NCBI GenBank assembly: GCA_009801015.1
Contig: VHZZ01008918.1
Span: 27,385-47,507, forward strand
Reading direction: 5' to 3'
Origin: Silene noctiflora
Taxonomy: Eukaryota; Streptophyta; Magnoliopsida; Caryophyllales; Caryophyllaceae
Length of the DNA stretch: 20,123 nucleotides
The notes under the pieces: model-generated
What the model was told of the DNA's origin: nothing
The model's input: the letters and a program-made list of their open reading frames with translations, nothing else
The model's database searches: none
Position numbers and translations under genes: made by a program
Shown: one piece after another, positions 18,816-20,123 of the stretch
Numbering within the stretch: the first letter of the stretch is position 1
Layout of the letters: each line of letters opens with the position of its first letter

Positions 18816-18905
18816 GCCTTACACATTTGTGCTCGAAATTTGGCTATATCTTGAGACTAAATCCGCCTTACACATTTGTGCTCAAAATTTGGCTATTTCT
18901 TGAGG
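18816..18905. repeat. Tandem duplication, 49-bp period
   Basis: GCCTTACACATTTGTGCTC starts at 18816 and again at 18865. Over 41 bases the two copies differ at only three positions. The region just after carries two N bases (18908, 18920), so copy number in the genome may differ from the assembly. Confidence 0.8.
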
Positions 18906-19374
18906 CGNATGTCAGCCTTNGGCTACCGGTTAAAAATATATGTTTTGCCTGGAGGAGGTTGTCCAGCAAATATAATAGGGAATTCAAAATGTCTTGCTTG
19001 TGACGGAAGTGAGTAATATTTAATGTCGAAAGTACTGAAATTCCAGATCTATTATAAATTTCAATTATTTAGCGTTATAGTCAACTATAAGAAGCCATTA
19101 TGTATTAATTGGGCAAGGCATATATTAAATTCGGTTTTTGCAAGTCGTAATAATTTATATTCGGTATCATCCACAATTGCACAACTGAACTTAGTTTTTA
19201 AAATTATGAGAGGTGACACTCATGACATGGTTTTAAACCAGTCAGCATCAAAATCGCCTTTGTGACTCCCTTTATACAAAAAAAATGCGCAACCCAAATC
19301 AAGGAACATTCCCAAATTTCTATAAATGTAATGTATTTGAATTTTTGATTGTTTAAGAGAAGAAAACTTGAAAA
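18906..19374. other. Upstream region of the second P450
   Basis: AT-rich, no gene. TATAAAT at 19321-19327 lies 48-54 bases before the start codon at 19375 and is the probable TATA box, at nearly the same spacing as in the first P450 gene. Nothing else stands out. Confidence 0.5.
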
Positions 19375-20055
19375 ATGGCTTCTATTTTTGTACAAGCCTT
19401 AGAGAAACTTCCTATGCATCCAATTGTTCTTCTTGCTTTCTTAAGCTTCACAATAATACTCTATAAATGGCTATATGCCAAGACTCAATTACCGTCTCCT
19501 CGAAAACTACCGATTACAGGCAACCTTCACCAGCTCGGAACACTGCCTCATCGATCCTTAAGATCCTTATCGACAAAATATGGAGACCTCATGTTGCTTC
19601 ATTTAGGCAGCAAACCAACCCTTGTTGTATCTTCTGCTAATATAGCCGAGGAAATCATGAAAACCCATGATATGGTTTTCGCAAACAGGCCTAAATCTCG
19701 GGTTGGATCCATAATCTTCTACAATTGTAGGGACATAGGTCTTGCCGGTTATGGGGAGTATTGGAGGCTAATTAAGAGCATTTGTGTTTTACATATGCTC
19801 AGCAATAAAAAGACTCAGTCCTTCAGAAGGGTTCGAGAAGAAGAAATATTATTGATGGTTGAACGCATCAAGCTGTCGACACCTTCTGTGTCGGTGAATT
19901 TGACAGAGTCGTTCACAAGCTTCATGAATGATGTGATCTGTAGGGTGGCTGTTAGGACACATTTGATTGATGATGACATGCCTTCCCTAATAGTGTTTCT
20001 AAGTGTTCATTTCAGGACTTCCCAAAGGTTGTGCTCTATGTCCAAGACTTGTTGA
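19375..20055 (+). CDS. CYP71-type P450, 5' part, probably disrupted
   Basis: Residues 1-193 are a clear P450 N-terminal half: membrane anchor (about 15-33), hinge LPSPRKLPITGNLHQLG (39-55), HRSLRSLSTKYG, IMKTHDMVFANRP (94-106), C-helix region YGEYWRLIKSI (126-136) and NDVICRVAV (185-193). It is obviously related to the first P450 (shared GNLHQLG, THRSLR/PHRSLR, MKTHD.VFANR, SNKK.QSFR.VREEE). At nucleotide 19954 similarity ends abruptly: where the family has (F)GRKYGGE, this reads RTHLIDDDM and runs 33 unrelated residues to TGA at 20053-20055. The I, K and haem regions are absent, and a CYP71 first exon normally runs about 300 codons. Either an insertion interrupts the gene, with the rest beyond the window, or this is a truncated chimeric remnant. 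The C-helix WxxxR is WxxxK (Trp130, Lys134). The ATG context (AAAAATGGCT) and upstream TATA look intact. Confidence 0.8.
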   Translation: MASIFVQALEKLPMHPIVLLAFLSFTIILYKWLYAKTQLPSPRKLPITGNLHQLGTLPHRSLRSLSTKYGDLMLLHLGSKPTLVVSSANIAEEIMKTHDMVFANRPKSRVGSIIFYNCRDIGLAGYGEYWRLIKSICVLHMLSNKKTQSFRRVREEEILLMVERIKLSTPSVSVNLTESFTSFMNDVICRVAVRTHLIDDDMPSLIVFLSVHFRTSQRLCSMSKTC

Positions 20056-20123
20056 TCAAAGCTGCCCAAGAGTTGTTATTTCTTGAGTCACTAATGTAAG
20101 AGTAAGAGAATGCAGTCCTAAGT
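20056..20123. other. Unidentified sequence after the P450 breakpoint
   Basis: From 19954 to the window end I do not recognise the sequence. A TTTCAG at 20010-20015 resembles a splice acceptor and is followed by 27 open codons (DFPKVVLYVQDLLIKAAQ and so on) to TAA at 20097-20099 in a different frame from the P450. It may be the edge of an inserted element or another gene. Confidence 0.4.

Noticed and set aside
1-20123. CRISPR arrays, operons, bacterial-type or viral systems
   Set aside because: Nothing of the kind is seen. The window is spliced plant nuclear DNA and the repeats are MITEs, SINEs, Helitron ends and simple tracts.

Overview
This is plant nuclear DNA: spliced genes with GT-AG introns, AT-rich intergenic sequence and many small transposons. 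The proteins are dicot-like. The repeat vocabulary (TACGGAGTA, GAGACGGTCTC, ACTGAA-rich tracts) reminds me of Caryophyllales genomes such as spinach, beet, quinoa or pinks. That assignment is inference only. Four ambiguous bases (N at 9554, 18796, 18908, 18920) suggest a consensus assembly.

Layout from left to right: (1) 290-464 is a broken duplicate of part of the second exon of a CYP71-type cytochrome P450. (2) 891-2576 (+) is an apparently complete two-exon CYP71-type P450 of 509 aa whose PERF-motif Arg is His. (3) 3636-4571 (+) is an intronless seven-helix protein of the TMEM45/DUF716 family, 311 aa. (4) 5424-7994 (-) is a four-exon NPF (NRT1/PTR) transporter of 533 aa, convergent with gene 3. 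(5) About 5.7 kb of gene-poor DNA (7995-13680) holds a Stowaway MITE, a mini-Helitron plus a second Helitron end, a TIR MITE, a nested-palindrome foldback, an antisense tRNA-derived SINE with a 17-bp target duplication, and a 447-bp Mutator-type MITE with a 9-bp target duplication. (6) 13681-18163 (+) is the six-exon gene for the catalytic chain of chloroplast ferredoxin-thioredoxin reductase, 148 aa, with the complete CPC-X16-CPC-X8-CHC signature. Its long first intron carries duplicated Stowaway MITEs, SINE pieces and an unidentified GT-rich block. (7) 19375-20055 (+) is the 5' part of a second CYP71-type P450 whose homology stops abruptly at about residue 193.

The genes do not form one pathway. 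The two P450s and the fragment look like remnants of a CYP71 tandem cluster (specialised metabolism, substrate unknown), with housekeeping or transport genes between them. I find no evidence for a new multi-gene system. The more unusual content is the mobile-element structure, the unexplained repeated 9-mer TACTCCGTA, and the PERF difference between the P450 gene and its fragment.
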